A stretch of 9,519 bases of DNA from Crocinitomicaceae bacterium (GTDB taxonomy: Bacteria; Bacteroidota; Bacteroidia; Flavobacteriales_D; Crocinitomicaceae): the NCBI GenBank assembly GCA_027084145.1, contig JALWLM010000482.1:321-9839 (forward strand), written 5' to 3'. Below are positions 1 through 6,563 of this stretch, piece by piece. Each line of letters begins with the position of its first letter. The stretch's first letter is position 1. Position numbers and translations under genes: made by a program. The notes under the pieces were generated by a model. That model had not been told where the DNA came from and made no database searches. It worked only from the letters and a program-made list of their open reading frames with translations.

Positions 1-35
1 AATAGATTTTTGTAGCTATTATTTTGTTTTTTCAA

Positions 36-596
36 TTAGTTGTAAACAATTCCCCGTTCATTGAAAAATTCTTCTCCGAATTTTCTAATGATGGGTTCTT
101 TCAAAAATCGAAAGACAGGGACTTTTAGTTCTTTGCCTAATTGACATGCAGGGCTACAGATGGACCACCGATCATAATTTAGTGCTTGAAAAGCATTAAA
201 TTTTTTGACTCTTATCGGGTAAAGATGACAAGATATTGGTTTCTTGAAATCGATTGTTTTTTCTGCTTCTGCTTTTTCTATTGCACATTTAGTGATGCCG
301 TTTTCATCTTCAAAAGAGAAAGCACAGGCACCACCATTAATTAAAATGGTTACGGGCTCGTTTTCTGTATCCATATAAAAAACACCTTGTTCTTTGACAG
401 TCTTGACACCATCTTCTTTCATGAAAGGGATGATTTTTTCTAATGAATCTTCAATAAGACCGACCTCTTCAACTGTAAGAGGGGCTCCGGCGTCACCTTC
501 CACACAGCAGGCACCTTTGCAAGCGGATAGATTACAAACAAATTCTTCTTCAAAAATCTGTGTAGAAACAATCTTATCCTTAATTTCCAGTAGCAT
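36..596 (-). CDS. DUF3109 family cysteine-rich protein (YkgJ-like Cys cluster)
   Basis: Complete 186-residue protein. It matches the DUF3109 family of small cytosolic proteins, relatives of the YkgJ/UPF0153 cysteine-cluster group; no biochemical function is established. Nine cysteines are visible: C21, C26, C30 and C31 near the N-terminus (C-x4-C-x3-CC), C91 and C104 in the middle, C123 in the signature K-P-I-S-C-H-L-Y-P-I-R, and C147 and C151 (C-x3-C). The spacing suggests binding of zinc or an iron-sulfur cluster, which is inference. No signal peptide or membrane segment is present, so it should be cytosolic. It is transcribed divergently from thyA across a 154-base intergenic region. The start is the first ATG of the frame, followed directly by the conserved N-terminal part; no Shine-Dalgarno is visible. 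The family call is fairly secure, the metal binding less so. Confidence 0.85.
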   Translation of the reverse strand: MLLEIKDKIVSTQIFEEEFVCNLSACKGACCVEGDAGAPLTVEEVGLIEDSLEKIIPFMKEDGVKTVKEQGVFYMDTENEPVTILINGGACAFSFEDENGITKCAIEKAEAEKTIDFKKPISCHLYPIRVKKFNAFQALNYDRWSICSPACQLGKELKVPVFRFLKEPIIRKFGEEFFNERGIVYN

Positions 597-650
597 AAAT
601 AATTTTTAATTTATAAAAATAAGGAGTTTTTTAATTTTATTGTCTAATAA

Positions 651-660
651 TCTAATTAGA
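651..660. repeat. 10-bp perfect palindrome in the divergent intergenic region
   Basis: TCTAATTAGA is a perfect dyad. Its left half is also repeated directly 8 bases upstream (TCTAAT at 643-648), giving TCTAATAATCTAATTAGA. It lies between the DUF3109 start and the thyA promoter candidate and could be an operator half-site array. In such AT-rich sequence chance is a real alternative. Confidence 0.3.
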
Positions 661-693
661 AACTTTTCAACATTTTTAGAGAACTACTCACGC

Positions 694-701
694 TATTTTT
701 G
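694..701 (+). promoter_or_regulatory. Bacteroidetes-type -7 promoter element (TAnnTTTG) for thyA
   Basis: TATTTTTG is an exact match to the TAnnTTTG -7 consensus used by the Bacteroidetes primary sigma factor. Transcription would begin around 707-710, leaving a leader of about 40 bases before the thyA ATG. No clear TTG/TTTG -33 element lies at the usual 17-23 base distance upstream; only a T-rich stretch (664-667) is present. It would drive thyA and probably the overlapping capA-like, folA and topB genes. The rest of the 154-base intergenic region is AT-rich, with two short palindromes and no supported small gene. Confidence 0.45.
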
Positions 702-737
702 TATTTTTAGTTAAATGACTTAATTTCGAACTGCTAA

Positions 738-752
738 ATAATAAGTTATTAT
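738..752. repeat. Inverted repeat overlapping the thyA start codon
   Basis: ATAATAA-G-TTATTAT is a perfect 7-bp inverted repeat around a single central base, and its right arm includes the first two bases of the thyA ATG. It could be a protein-binding dyad or a weak structure that limits ribosome access. All pairs are A-T, so RNA pairing would be weak and chance occurrence is plausible. Confidence 0.25.
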
Positions 753-1545
753 GAAACAGTATCAAGATTTACTACAAACTATCTTGGATAAAGGCGTAGA
801 CAAAACAGATCGTACAGGAACGGGAACTCGTTCAATTTTCGGGTACCAAATGCGATTTGATTTAAGTAAAGGCTTTCCTCTTGTTACGACAAAGAAGATA
901 CATTTAAAATCTGTGATTATTGAGTTGCTTTGGTTTTTATCAGGGGACACCAATATTCGTTTTCTAAAAGAAAACAATGTGCGTATTTGGGATGAATGGG
1001 CAGATGAAAATGGTGATTTAGGTCCTGTTTACGGACATCAATGGCGTTCGTGGCCGGATAAAAACGGAGGAACAATAGATCAAATTTCAAACTTGATTCA
1101 TCAAATAAAAACAAACCCCGATTCAAGAAGGCTTATTGTTTCGGCATGGAATGTGTGTGATGTGGAAGAAATGGCTTTACCTCCTTGTCATACAATGTTT
1201 CAATTTTATGTTGCCAATGGAAAATTGAGCTGTCAACTTTATCAAAGAAGTGCAGATACTTTTTTAGGGGTGCCATTTAATATTGCATCTTATGCGCTTT
1301 TAACAATGATGATCGCACAAGTTTGTGATTTAGAACCGGGGGAATTTATTCATACTTTTGGAGATGCCCACATTTATTCTAATCATATGGATCAGGTGAA
1401 GTTACAATTAAGTAGAGAGCCTAGGCCACTTCCGACAATGAAATTGAACCCGGAAATAAAAAATATTTTTGATTTTAAATATGAAGACTTTGAACTGCTT
1501 AATTATGACCCTCATCCACACATTAAAGGGAAAGTGGCTGTATAG
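751..1545 (+). CDS. thyA: Thymidylate synthase
   Basis: Converts dUMP and 5,10-methylenetetrahydrofolate to dTMP and dihydrofolate in the cytosol; it is the de novo source of thymidylate. The 264 residues equal the length of the E. coli enzyme, and the active-site residues fall at the same numbers: R21, the nucleophile C146 in M-A-L-P-P-C-H, the phosphate-binding pair R126-R127, R166, D169, N177, and H207/Y209 in the D-A-H-I-Y motif. The E. coli-like 264-residue form lacks the insertions of longer ThyA variants. The ATG is the first in frame and gives an N-terminus of the usual form (M-K-Q-Y-Q-D-L-L). It has no evident Shine-Dalgarno, as is usual in Bacteroidetes. Its last 41 bases overlap the start of the downstream capA-like gene. 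Pairing with folA two genes downstream fits recycling of the dihydrofolate it produces. Confidence 0.98.
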   Translation: MKQYQDLLQTILDKGVDKTDRTGTGTRSIFGYQMRFDLSKGFPLVTTKKIHLKSVIIELLWFLSGDTNIRFLKENNVRIWDEWADENGDLGPVYGHQWRSWPDKNGGTIDQISNLIHQIKTNPDSRRLIVSAWNVCDVEEMALPPCHTMFQFYVANGKLSCQLYQRSADTFLGVPFNIASYALLTMMIAQVCDLEPGEFIHTFGDAHIYSNHMDQVKLQLSREPRPLPTMKLNPEIKNIFDFKYEDFELLNYDPHPHIKGKVAV

Positions 1546-2911
1546 GGGAATATTCTTTTTTATTTCGTTTATTTCGTTTTCACAAAATGAAGTTTCACTC
1601 ATTTTTGTGGGAGATATCATGCAGCATGATGCCCAGATTGAAGCAGCGTATAACCCTGTAACAAAAACATATGAGTATGATCAAGGGTTTCAATTTATTC
1701 GACCGCTTATAGGAAAATATGACTTTCGTGTTGCTAATTTGGAAGTGACTCTCGCAGGAAAACCATATAAAGGTTATCCTCAGTTTTCTGCTCCTGATGA
1801 ACTGGCAAAAACTTTAAAGCGTACGGGGTTTAATGTTGTCTTAACAGCCAATAATCATGCTTGTGACAGAGGAGACAAGGGGGTTCTTCGAACACTAGAC
1901 GTTTTAGACAAAATAGGGTTACCTCATACAGGCACTTTTAGAAGCTTGGAGGAAAGAGATACGGTTTACCCTTTGATCATAGAGAAAAACGGAATTCAAG
2001 TTGCTTTTCTAAATTACACTTATGGCACCAATGGTCTTTCTGTCAATCCTCCTTTAATTGTGAATTACATTGACACAGCACTTATCCGAAAAGATATCGC
2101 AGAAGCAAAAAAGAGAAAGGCAGACTATGTTATTTGTAACTTACATTGGGGGAAAGAATATCTTTCTTTGCCGGACGCTTATCAAAAACGAATAGAAAAG
2201 TTTTGTTATAAAGCAGGCGCAGACATGGTTATAGGAGGACATCCTCATACCGTGCAGCCTGTGCAAGTAAAAACAAATGATTCTGATGAAAAACAATTAA
2301 CGGTTTGGTCACTTGGTAATTTTGTTTCCAACATGAGAACAAGAAACACAAGAGGAGGATTAATGGTTGGCGCAACTATCGAGAAAAAAGGAACGAAAAC
2401 ATCTTTGAAAGAGGCACATCATTATCTTATTTATACGTTAAAGAAAGATGAGGGAGCCGTTACACAATATTATATTCTCCCTGACTTTGATTATAACAAT
2501 TACAGACCGGGATTTGTGGATAAAGTAAATGAAGAACGGATGAAATTTTTTATAGGAGACAGTCAAAAATTACTAGATTCTCACAATATAGAATGCGAAG
2601 AAAAAAAAGTAGAAGAAGACGTTTGGTTGAACGGAATATATGAGAGAATGTTGACGCAGTATTATGCGGTCTGGTTACCTGATTTAAAAGAAGATGTAAT
2701 GTTAAATCACCCTTCCGGAAATTTACTTCATTGTTTTGTAGATGAAAAAGGGGACAAATATATTTTAAGTGGTTATTTCGGCACCTTATATGAAGCAGAG
2801 GTAATGAGGAAGGTTATTAAGTATAGTGCTTTTTCAGATAAAGAACCAAAGGTTGTAATAGTTACACCGTCTAAAGTGACACCAATAAAACAAGAGGAAG
2901 ATGAAAATTAA
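1505..2911 (+). CDS. Secreted CapA-fold (PGA_cap metallophosphatase-like) protein with SPOR-like C-terminus
   Basis: Predicted exported protein of 468 residues. Residues 1-26 form a signal peptide: basic n-region, hydrophobic core I-F-F-F-I-S-F-I-S-F, cleavage near S26/Q27. Residues about 31-325 carry the CapA/PGA_cap motifs: F-V-G-D-I-M (D37), N-L-E (79-81), T-A-N-N-H-A-C-D-R-G (114-123), N-L-H-W-G (212-216), G-G-H-P-H-T-V-Q (244-251) and S-L-G-N-F (269-273). The fold is related to calcineurin-like metallophosphatases, and relatives act in poly-gamma-glutamate or capsule export; the substrate here is unknown. Residues about 405-455 (K-Y-I-L-S-G-Y-F-G-T, then A-E and V-V-I-V) resemble a SPOR domain, which binds denuded peptidoglycan. 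This ATG is the last conventional start before the signal core; upstream in-frame ATGs at 1469 and 1481 would lengthen the n-region unusually. It overlaps thyA by 41 bases and folA by 11, so it is co-transcribed with folate genes. The family call is firm, the tail assignment tentative. Confidence 0.85.
   Translation: MTLIHTLKGKWLYRGIFFFISFISFSQNEVSLIFVGDIMQHDAQIEAAYNPVTKTYEYDQGFQFIRPLIGKYDFRVANLEVTLAGKPYKGYPQFSAPDELAKTLKRTGFNVVLTANNHACDRGDKGVLRTLDVLDKIGLPHTGTFRSLEERDTVYPLIIEKNGIQVAFLNYTYGTNGLSVNPPLIVNYIDTALIRKDIAEAKKRKADYVICNLHWGKEYLSLPDAYQKRIEKFCYKAGADMVIGGHPHTVQPVQVKTNDSDEKQLTVWSLGNFVSNMRTRNTRGGLMVGATIEKKGTKTSLKEAHHYLIYTLKKDEGAVTQYYILPDFDYNNYRPGFVDKVNEERMKFFIGDSQKLLDSHNIECEEKKVEEDVWLNGIYERMLTQYYAVWLPDLKEDVMLNHPSGNLLHCFVDEKGDKYILSGYFGTLYEAEVMRKVIKYSAFSDKEPKVVIVTPSKVTPIKQEEDEN
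1562..1579 (+). repeat. Tandem 9-base duplication in the signal-peptide core
   Basis: Two perfect adjacent copies of ATTTCGTTT encode I-S-F-I-S-F in the hydrophobic core of the capA-like signal peptide. The unit is a multiple of three, so copy-number change would lengthen or shorten the core without a frameshift. Confidence 0.6.
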
Positions 2912-3410
2912 GATGATTGCCGCAATGGATCAAAAAAGAGGGATAGGTAAAAACAATGACTTAATGTGGAAATTGTCGGATGATATGCGTTTTTTTATGA
3001 ATACAACCAAAGGGCATATTGTTGTGATGGGTAGAAAAAATTATGATTCTATTCCGGAAAAATATCGTCCTCTTGCGGATAGAGAAAATGTAGTTTTAAC
3101 ACGAAATAAAAATTTTAAAGCGGATAATTGTCGTGTGTTTCATGACATGAAAGATTGTATTTCATTTTATGAAGATAAGGAGGAAAAGAGAGATTTGTTT
3201 ATTATTGGAGGAGGAGAGATTTATCGATTGGCTTTAGAGCTTGGAGTGGCAGAAGAAATTTATCTCACTTATGTTCTGAACACGTATGACGCAGACACTT
3301 TTTTTCCCGAATTTGACACTTGCGAATGGAATCAAGAATTTATTGGTGTAAAAGAAAAGGATGAGAGGAACGAAGCAGATTTTGTGATTGTTAAATACAC
3401 TAAAAAATGA
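2901..3410 (+). CDS. folA: Dihydrofolate reductase
   Basis: NADPH-dependent reduction of dihydrofolate to tetrahydrofolate in the cytosol, closing the cycle opened by ThyA. At 169 residues it is close to the E. coli enzyme (159). Visible landmarks are the N-terminal strand I-A-A-M-D, the M20-type loop G-I-G-K-N-N-D-L-M-W (14-23), the acidic catalytic residue D28 (aligned with E. coli D27, five residues after the Trp), the NADPH-binding M-G-R-K-N-Y (43-48), L-T-R (66-68), the G-G-G-E-I-Y motif (103-108), the conserved T123, and the D-T-F-F-P-E segment near 132-137. The start lies inside the end of the capA-like gene (11-base overlap), and the stop overlaps topB by four bases (ATGA), indicating translational coupling. 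It is a chromosomal-type DHFR; nothing marks it as an acquired trimethoprim-resistance form. Confidence 0.96.
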   Translation: MKIKMIAAMDQKRGIGKNNDLMWKLSDDMRFFMNTTKGHIVVMGRKNYDSIPEKYRPLADRENVVLTRNKNFKADNCRVFHDMKDCISFYEDKEEKRDLFIIGGGEIYRLALELGVAEEIYLTYVLNTYDADTFFPEFDTCEWNQEFIGVKEKDERNEADFVIVKYTKK

Positions 3411-5503
3411 AACTGTGTATCGCCGAAAAGCCTAGTGTGGCAAAGGATATAGCAGAAGTTATCGGTGCAAAAAACAGAAAAGACGGTTATTTTGAAGGTA
3501 ACGGATATTGGGTTACTTGGACTTTCGGGCATTTATGCACACTAAAAGAACCGCATGATTATAAAGAACATTGGAAGTATTGGCGATTAGAAGATTTACC
3601 GATTATACCTGAAAAATTTGGCATTAAGTTAATACCGAATAAAGGAGTCGAAAAACAATTTCATATTATTAAACGATTAGTCGACCAGTGTGCAGAAGTG
3701 ATAAACTGTGGGGATGCAGGGCAAGAAGGAGAGCTTATCCAGAGATGGGTTTTGCAAAAAGCCGGCATGAAAGTTCCCATGAAACGGCTATGGATTTCTT
3801 CACTTACAGAAGAAGCCATTAAAGAAGGTTTTGAAAATCTTAAAAATGCAGATGATTATCTGAATTTATATAAGGCAGGAAGTTCTCGTGCTATTGGAGA
3901 CTGGTTGTTGGGAATCAATGGGACAAGATTATTTACGCGTAAGTACGGAAAAGGAGAGAACACGCTGTCAATAGGAAGAGTACAGACTCCTACATTAGCA
4001 ATGATTGTTGAAAGACAAAAAGAAATAGACGCGTTTGTTGTTAAAGAGTATTGGGAATTAAAAACAGAATACAAAGGACAAGAATTTCAATGTTTAGATA
4101 AACAATCGAAGACATTACGACTTGACAAAGAAGAGAGGACTAAAAAAGGTTTGGAGTATCTACAAGGGAAAGACTTTGAAATAACTTCTTTTGAACAAAA
4201 AGAAGGGAAGGAAGGGAATCCCAGATTGTATGATTTAACTTCTTTACAAGTAGATGCCAATAAGAAGTTTGGGTTTAGTGCAGAACAGACATTGAATTAT
4301 ATTCAAAATTTGTACGAAAAAAAACTAACGACATATCCGAGGGTAGATACTACATTTTTACCTGATGATATTTATCCGAAGATTAAACCGATTTTAAAAG
4401 GATTAAAGTTTTATTCAAAATTGACAGAATCTTTACTTTCTAAAGATATTCCAAAAACAAAAAGTGTTTTCAATAATAAAAAAGTTACAGACCATCACGC
4501 AATTATTCCTACAGGAGTGCAAGCTTCTAATTTAACACCGGAAGAAAATAAAATTTATGATTTGGTTTGTAAGCGTTTTATTGCTGCATTTTATCCTGTT
4601 TGTACTGTTTCTAACACCACTGTATTTGGAAAAGTGGGGGAGTTGGTTTTTAAAGCAAGTGGAAAACAAATTGTAAAACCCGGATGGAGAGAAGTTTATG
4701 CCTCTGAAAAAAATGTGAAATCAGATGAGAAAATAATGCCTCATTTTGAAGAAGGGGAAAAAGGACCTCATAAGCCCTTTATTCATAAAGGAAAAACATC
4801 TCCCCCCAAGCCATACACAGAGGCAACACTTCTTAGAGCTATGGAAACAGCCGGAAAGCAAGTCGATGATGAGGAAATGAGAGATATGCTTAAAGAAAAT
4901 GGTATAGGGAGACCTTCTACACGAGCGAATATCATTGAAACACTTTTTAGAAGAAAGTATATTGAAAAAAAACGCAAAAATATTTTTCCAACTCCAATGG
5001 GAGAGGCATTGATAAGGACCATCAAAAATGATTTGCTCAAAAGTGTGAAACTTACAGGAGAATGGGAACGAAAGCTTCGCTTAATTGAACGGGGAGAGTA
5101 TGAATTGGATACCTTTAAATCCGAACTTGAAGAGATGGTCAAAAACCTTGTTGAAGAAGTGGTTTTTGATTCCTCATCCCGGTTTACTTTCACAGCAGAA
5201 AAACCAAAAAGAAAAATCTCTAAAAAGAATCTTGATTTTAAAAAGGTTTCTTGTCCAAAATGTAAAAAATCAAATCTCATTAAAGGGAAAACAGCAGTTG
5301 GGTGTCAGGATTTTAAAAATTGTGATTTTAAAGTACCATTTGAATTGATGGGAAAGAAGATGACGGAGAATCAAATTCACCAACTGATAACCCGAAAAAA
5401 AACAAATACCATCAAAAACATAAGAATTCCGGGAAGTGAAGAGACAAAAGACGGAATCTTTGTATTGGATGAAAACTTTAATATTTCTTTTGTTGATAAA
5501 TAA
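3407..5503 (+). CDS. topB: DNA topoisomerase III (type IA)
   Basis: Type IA topoisomerase of 698 residues that cuts one DNA strand through a 5'-phosphotyrosine and passes another, acting in decatenation and recombination intermediate resolution. The N-terminal TOPRIM domain has the catalytic E7 (C-I-A-E-K-P-S) and G-D-A-G-Q-E-G-E-L (102-110). The family D-x-D-x-E triad therefore reads D103, G105, E107, with the second Asp replaced. The central domain has S-I-G-R-V-Q-T-P-T-L (188-197) and the active-site Y310 in T-T-Y-P-R-V-D, which is usually T-Y-P-R-T-D-S. G-I-G-R-P-S-T-R lies at 499-506. The C-terminus has a four-Cys zinc-ribbon-like module (C616, C619, C633, C639) followed by K-K-M-T-E-N-Q-I, matching the type IA C-terminal repeat (Toprim_Crpt). 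The start codon overlaps the folA stop (ATGA). Full length, no frameshift seen. Confidence 0.95.
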   Translation: MKLCIAEKPSVAKDIAEVIGAKNRKDGYFEGNGYWVTWTFGHLCTLKEPHDYKEHWKYWRLEDLPIIPEKFGIKLIPNKGVEKQFHIIKRLVDQCAEVINCGDAGQEGELIQRWVLQKAGMKVPMKRLWISSLTEEAIKEGFENLKNADDYLNLYKAGSSRAIGDWLLGINGTRLFTRKYGKGENTLSIGRVQTPTLAMIVERQKEIDAFVVKEYWELKTEYKGQEFQCLDKQSKTLRLDKEERTKKGLEYLQGKDFEITSFEQKEGKEGNPRLYDLTSLQVDANKKFGFSAEQTLNYIQNLYEKKLTTYPRVDTTFLPDDIYPKIKPILKGLKFYSKLTESLLSKDIPKTKSVFNNKKVTDHHAIIPTGVQASNLTPEENKIYDLVCKRFIAAFYPVCTVSNTTVFGKVGELVFKASGKQIVKPGWREVYASEKNVKSDEKIMPHFEEGEKGPHKPFIHKGKTSPPKPYTEATLLRAMETAGKQVDDEEMRDMLKENGIGRPSTRANIIETLFRRKYIEKKRKNIFPTPMGEALIRTIKNDLLKSVKLTGEWERKLRLIERGEYELDTFKSELEEMVKNLVEEVVFDSSSRFTFTAEKPKRKISKKNLDFKKVSCPKCKKSNLIKGKTAVGCQDFKNCDFKVPFELMGKKMTENQIHQLITRKKTNTIKNIRIPGSEETKDGIFVLDENFNISFVDK

Positions 5504-5511
5504 AACAAAAG

Positions 5512-5526
5512 ACGTACCTTTTACGT
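5512..5526. repeat. Inverted repeat ACGTA-N5-TACGT between topB and moxR
   Basis: ACGTA (5512-5516), five-base spacer CCTTT, TACGT (5522-5526). The stem extends to 7 pairs if G5511-T5527 wobble and A5510-T5528 are counted. No T-tract follows on the plus strand, so it is a poor intrinsic terminator. Its right arm is the first half of the TAnnTTTG element, so it could instead be an operator over the promoter. Confidence 0.4.
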
Positions 5527-5529
5527 TTG
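5522..5529 (+). promoter_or_regulatory. Bacteroidetes-type -7 promoter element (TAnnTTTG) for the moxR/bat operon
   Basis: TACGTTTG matches TAnnTTTG exactly. Transcription would start near 5535, with a leader of under 20 bases before the moxR ATG at 5553. The nearest -33 candidates, TTTG at 5489-5492 and TTG at 5493-5495, are 29 and 26 bases upstream, longer than the usual 17-23. The element may therefore be weak or activator-dependent. It sits in the only gap between plus-strand genes after thyA. Confidence 0.45.
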
Positions 5530-5552
5530 TAAGTAAAAAAATAATAAAGGCT

Positions 5553-6563
5553 ATGAATGAATTTTTAAACCCTTCGGAAAAATTGGAGTTGATTCGTCAA
5601 AAAATACAATTGGAACAAGAATCAATGGCAAGATTAAAAGAGGAAATAAGGAAAGTGATTGTAGGTCAAGAACGGATGGTTAACCGCCTTCTTATTGCAT
5701 TGTTAGCTGACGGACATGTGCTTTTGGAGGGAGTACCCGGTTTAGCTAAAACATTAGCGATCAAAACACTATCAGAAGCGATCAATGTTAGTTTCAGTCG
5801 TATTCAATTTACTCCGGACTTACTTCCGGCCGATCTTACAGGAACATTGATTTATAGCCAAAAAGAAGAAGATTTTCAGGTGAAAAAGGGACCTATTTTT
5901 GCTAATTTTATTTTAGCAGATGAAATCAACCGTGCTCCGGCAAAAGTACAAAGTGCTTTACTGGAAGCAATGCAAGAAAAACAGGTGACACTTGGAGATG
6001 AAACTTATGAATTACCTAAACCCTTTTTGGTATTGGCTACACAAAATCCAATAGAGCAAGAAGGAACCTATCCCCTTCCTGAAGCACAAGTCGATCGGTT
6101 TATGTTAAAAGTGATATTAGATTATCCGACAAAAGAAGAGGAAAGGAAAATTATACGATCAGTTATTAGAAAAGAAGGGTTAGAAAAAGTGAAGCCCGTT
6201 ATAAATGCAAAAGACATTGAACGTTTTAGAGAATTGGTTCGTGAAGTTTATTTAGATGAAAAAATTGAACAATATATTGTTGATTTAGTGGTGGCGACAA
6301 GACAGCCCGAAGCGTTTCAATTAGATCATCTTCAAACGCTTATTTCTTTTGGTTGTTCTCCACGAGCGGGAATCAATTTGGCTTTAGCAGCAAAAGCAAA
6401 TGCTTTTTTACAGGGACGAGGTTTTGTGATTCCTGAAGATGTAAGAACATTAGCAGAAGATGTAATGCAACATAGAATCGGTTTGACTTACGAAGCTGAA
6501 GCAGAAAATAAAACGGCAAAAGATATTGTCCTTGAAATTGTAAATAAAGTCCAAGTTCCATAA
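5553..6563 (+). CDS. moxR: MoxR-family AAA+ ATPase
   Basis: Cytosolic AAA+ ATPase of 336 residues, a chaperone-like remodelling motor that works with vWA-domain partners. It shows Walker A G-V-P-G-L-A-K-T (60-67), Walker B L-A-D-E-I-N (121-126; D123, E124), sensor 1 A-T-Q-N-P (162-166), the E-A-Q-V-D-R-F segment with a candidate arginine finger R182, and sensor 2 S-P-R-A (269-272). The length is typical of MoxR proteins (about 320-340). The reading frame is open upstream to an ATG at 5436, but that would overlap topB by 68 bases and add 39 residues of no MoxR character; M-N-E-F-L at 5553 is the better start. The stop abuts the DUF58 ATG with no gap, so the two are translationally coupled. The neighbours place it as the motor of the bat-type operon. 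Confidence 0.95.
   Translation: MNEFLNPSEKLELIRQKIQLEQESMARLKEEIRKVIVGQERMVNRLLIALLADGHVLLEGVPGLAKTLAIKTLSEAINVSFSRIQFTPDLLPADLTGTLIYSQKEEDFQVKKGPIFANFILADEINRAPAKVQSALLEAMQEKQVTLGDETYELPKPFLVLATQNPIEQEGTYPLPEAQVDRFMLKVILDYPTKEEERKIIRSVIRKEGLEKVKPVINAKDIERFRELVREVYLDEKIEQYIVDLVVATRQPEAFQLDHLQTLISFGCSPRAGINLALAAKANAFLQGRGFVIPEDVRTLAEDVMQHRIGLTYEAEAENKTAKDIVLEIVNKVQVP

Noticed and set aside
1..33. Possible terminator: AATAG (1-5) / CTATT (16-20) followed by a T-rich run (21-32).
   Set aside because: The stem is only five pairs, mostly A-T, with a ten-base loop, and it touches the window edge. Whether an upstream plus-strand gene exists cannot be seen.
621..714. AAGGAG (621-626) followed by a short frame starting with TTG at 640.
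   Set aside because: The frame has about 24 codons, a non-ATG start too far from the purine run, and no recognisable protein character. Bacteroidetes genes rarely rely on Shine-Dalgarno sites.
3710..3733. The Asp-to-Gly change in TopB as a sign of a pseudogene.
   Set aside because: The gene is full length and in frame, the other catalytic residues (E7, D103, E107, Y310) are present, and the surrounding sequence is well ordered, so a lineage variant is more likely than decay.
4783..5280. 165-codon open frame on the minus strand inside topB.
   Set aside because: It is fully contained in the strongly conserved topB coding sequence, is rich in Ser, Phe and Leu as expected of an antisense shadow of A-rich coding DNA, and shows no recognisable motif.
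5085..5348. 87-codon plus-strand frame inside the 3' part of topB.
   Set aside because: It is an off-frame reading of the topB zinc-ribbon region, with Lys- and Leu-biased composition and no separate start signal or domain.
5504..5535. The ACGTA-TACGT hairpin as an intrinsic terminator for topB.
   Set aside because: The stem is short and is followed on the plus strand by GTAAGTAAAAAA rather than a T-tract.
5436..5552. 39-residue N-terminal extension of moxR from an upstream in-frame ATG.
   Set aside because: It would overlap topB in another frame, has no MoxR family character, and would begin upstream of the promoter candidate; the ATG at 5553 gives the normal family length.
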